5,328 nt of DNA from positions 1 through 5,328 of the forward strand of contig CAMOCU010000095.1 of assembly GCA_946610835.1 (NCBI GenBank), written 5' to 3'. Made by a program: the position numbers and the translations under genes. Shown here piece by piece: positions 4,774 to 5,328 of the stretch. The notes beneath the pieces are model-generated. The model searched no databases. It was not told the DNA's origin and saw nothing but the letters and a program-made list of their open reading frames with translations. Each line of letters starts with the position of its first letter. Position 1 is the first letter of the stretch. This DNA is from an uncultured Clostridia bacterium (GTDB lineage: Bacteria; Bacillota; Clostridia; Oscillospirales; Acutalibacteraceae).

Positions 4774-5328
4774 TCAAAGCGCGTAGCTGCCGATGTATGC
4801 CTGCTGCTCCGGCGTGAGCGTGTCGATCGCCAGTCCGCTGAAACGCAGCTTGCGCAGCGCGACCTCGCGGTCAATTGCGCGCGGAACAGGGTACACGCCC
4901 GGCTGCAGATGCGCTTCGCGGTTCTGCACAAGATACAGCGCGCTCATTGCCTGGATGGCAAAACTCATGTCCATGATCTCCGCCGGATGTCCGTCGCCCG
5001 CGGCAAGATTGACCAGCCGTCCCTGCGCGAGCAGATTGATCCGGTTGCCGTCCGGCAGACGGTAACCCAGAATATTCTTCCGTCTGGGCTTGATTTCGAC
5101 GGCGATTTTTTCAAGCGCGTCCACATCCACCTCCACATTGAAGTGGCCGGCGTTGCAGAGGATCGCGCCGTCTTTCATTTTTTCAAAATGCTGTGTTGTA
5201 ATCACGCCGCAGCAGCCCGTAACCGTTACAAAGAAATCGCCGATCGGCGCGGCGTCGTCCATGGGCAGAACGGTGAAGCCGTCCATATACGCCTCGAGCG
5301 CTTTCACAGGGTCGACCTCGGTCACGTA
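4774..5328 (-). CDS. ahcY: S-adenosyl-L-homocysteine hydrolase, C-terminal part (5' end beyond the window)
   Basis: The visible 184 residues are open to the right edge, so the N-terminus and real start are outside. The enzyme splits S-adenosylhomocysteine into adenosine and homocysteine with a tightly bound NAD, removing the inhibitory product of methyl transfer. Seen motifs: T-E-V-D-P-V-K-A-L-E-A-Y-M-D-G (NAD-domain, near the start of the visible part), D-F-F-V-T-V-T-G, M-K-D-G-A-I-L-C-N-A-G-H-F-N-V-E-V-D, the L-P-D-G-N-R-I-N-L-L-A-Q-G-R-L-V-N-L segment and D-M-S-F-A-I-Q-A. It ends L-T-P-E-Q-Q-A-Y-I-G-S-Y-A-L without the K-P-x-x-Y-R-Y tail found in the long eukaryotic/proteobacterial form, fitting the shorter type seen in Thermotoga, archaea and some Firmicutes. 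The stop TGA (4776-4774) is 17 bp before rpe, so the two probably share a transcript; no direct metabolic link between them is evident. Confidence 0.96.
   Translation of the reverse strand, partial: YVTEVDPVKALEAYMDGFTVLPMDDAAPIGDFFVTVTGCCGVITTQHFEKMKDGAILCNAGHFNVEVDVDALEKIAVEIKPRRKNILGYRLPDGNRINLLAQGRLVNLAAGDGHPAEIMDMSFAIQAMSALYLVQNREAHLQPGVYPVPRAIDREVALRKLRFSGLAIDTLTPEQQAYIGSYAL

Noticed and set aside
4757..4777. Earlier TTG/ATG starts for rpe
   Set aside because: They contain the apparent ribosome site and add residues absent from the family; GTG 4756 is better spaced.

Overview
The window looks like part of a GC-rich Firmicutes (Clostridia) genome, perhaps an Oscillospiraceae/Ruminococcaceae-type gut anaerobe. 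The evidence is a MecA-family adaptor (a Firmicutes hallmark), an amylase-like N-terminus of a style common in Clostridia, Rnf-type membrane subunits, strong AGGAGG ribosome-binding sites and GTG/TTG starts. The genus-level placement is inference.

Right side (about 4070-5328, minus strand): the C-terminal part of S-adenosylhomocysteine hydrolase, cut by the window edge, followed closely by ribulose-phosphate 3-epimerase. Centre: a MecA-like adaptor gene runs on the plus strand (3341-3922) and converges on rpe. The space between the two stop codons is almost exactly filled by a 161-bp nearly palindromic element (3908-4068). It has GGAAGC/GCTTCC ends and is flanked by a TTTA direct repeat, so it reads as a MITE-like insertion that also serves as a two-way terminator and supplies the present mecA stop codon.

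Left side (minus strand, reading leftward from 3207): a tightly coupled operon encodes RnfD-like, RnfE-like and RnfA-like membrane proteins, then a 62-residue single-pass membrane protein. It appears to run into an amylase-like GH13 gene cut by the left edge. No rnfC, rnfG or rnfB is present next to the trio. The RnfA-like protein lacks both cysteines, and the RnfE-like protein one of its two, that hold the intramembrane [2Fe-2S] cluster in canonical Rnf/Nqr. The RnfE-like protein also carries a cytoplasmic C-terminal extension of about 120 residues. This minimal, cysteine-poor Rnf-like module is the best candidate here for an undescribed system.

The mecA and rnfD genes are divergent, and both appear to start at TTG codons set by perfectly spaced Shine-Dalgarno sequences. 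No tRNA, rRNA or CRISPR array was seen.
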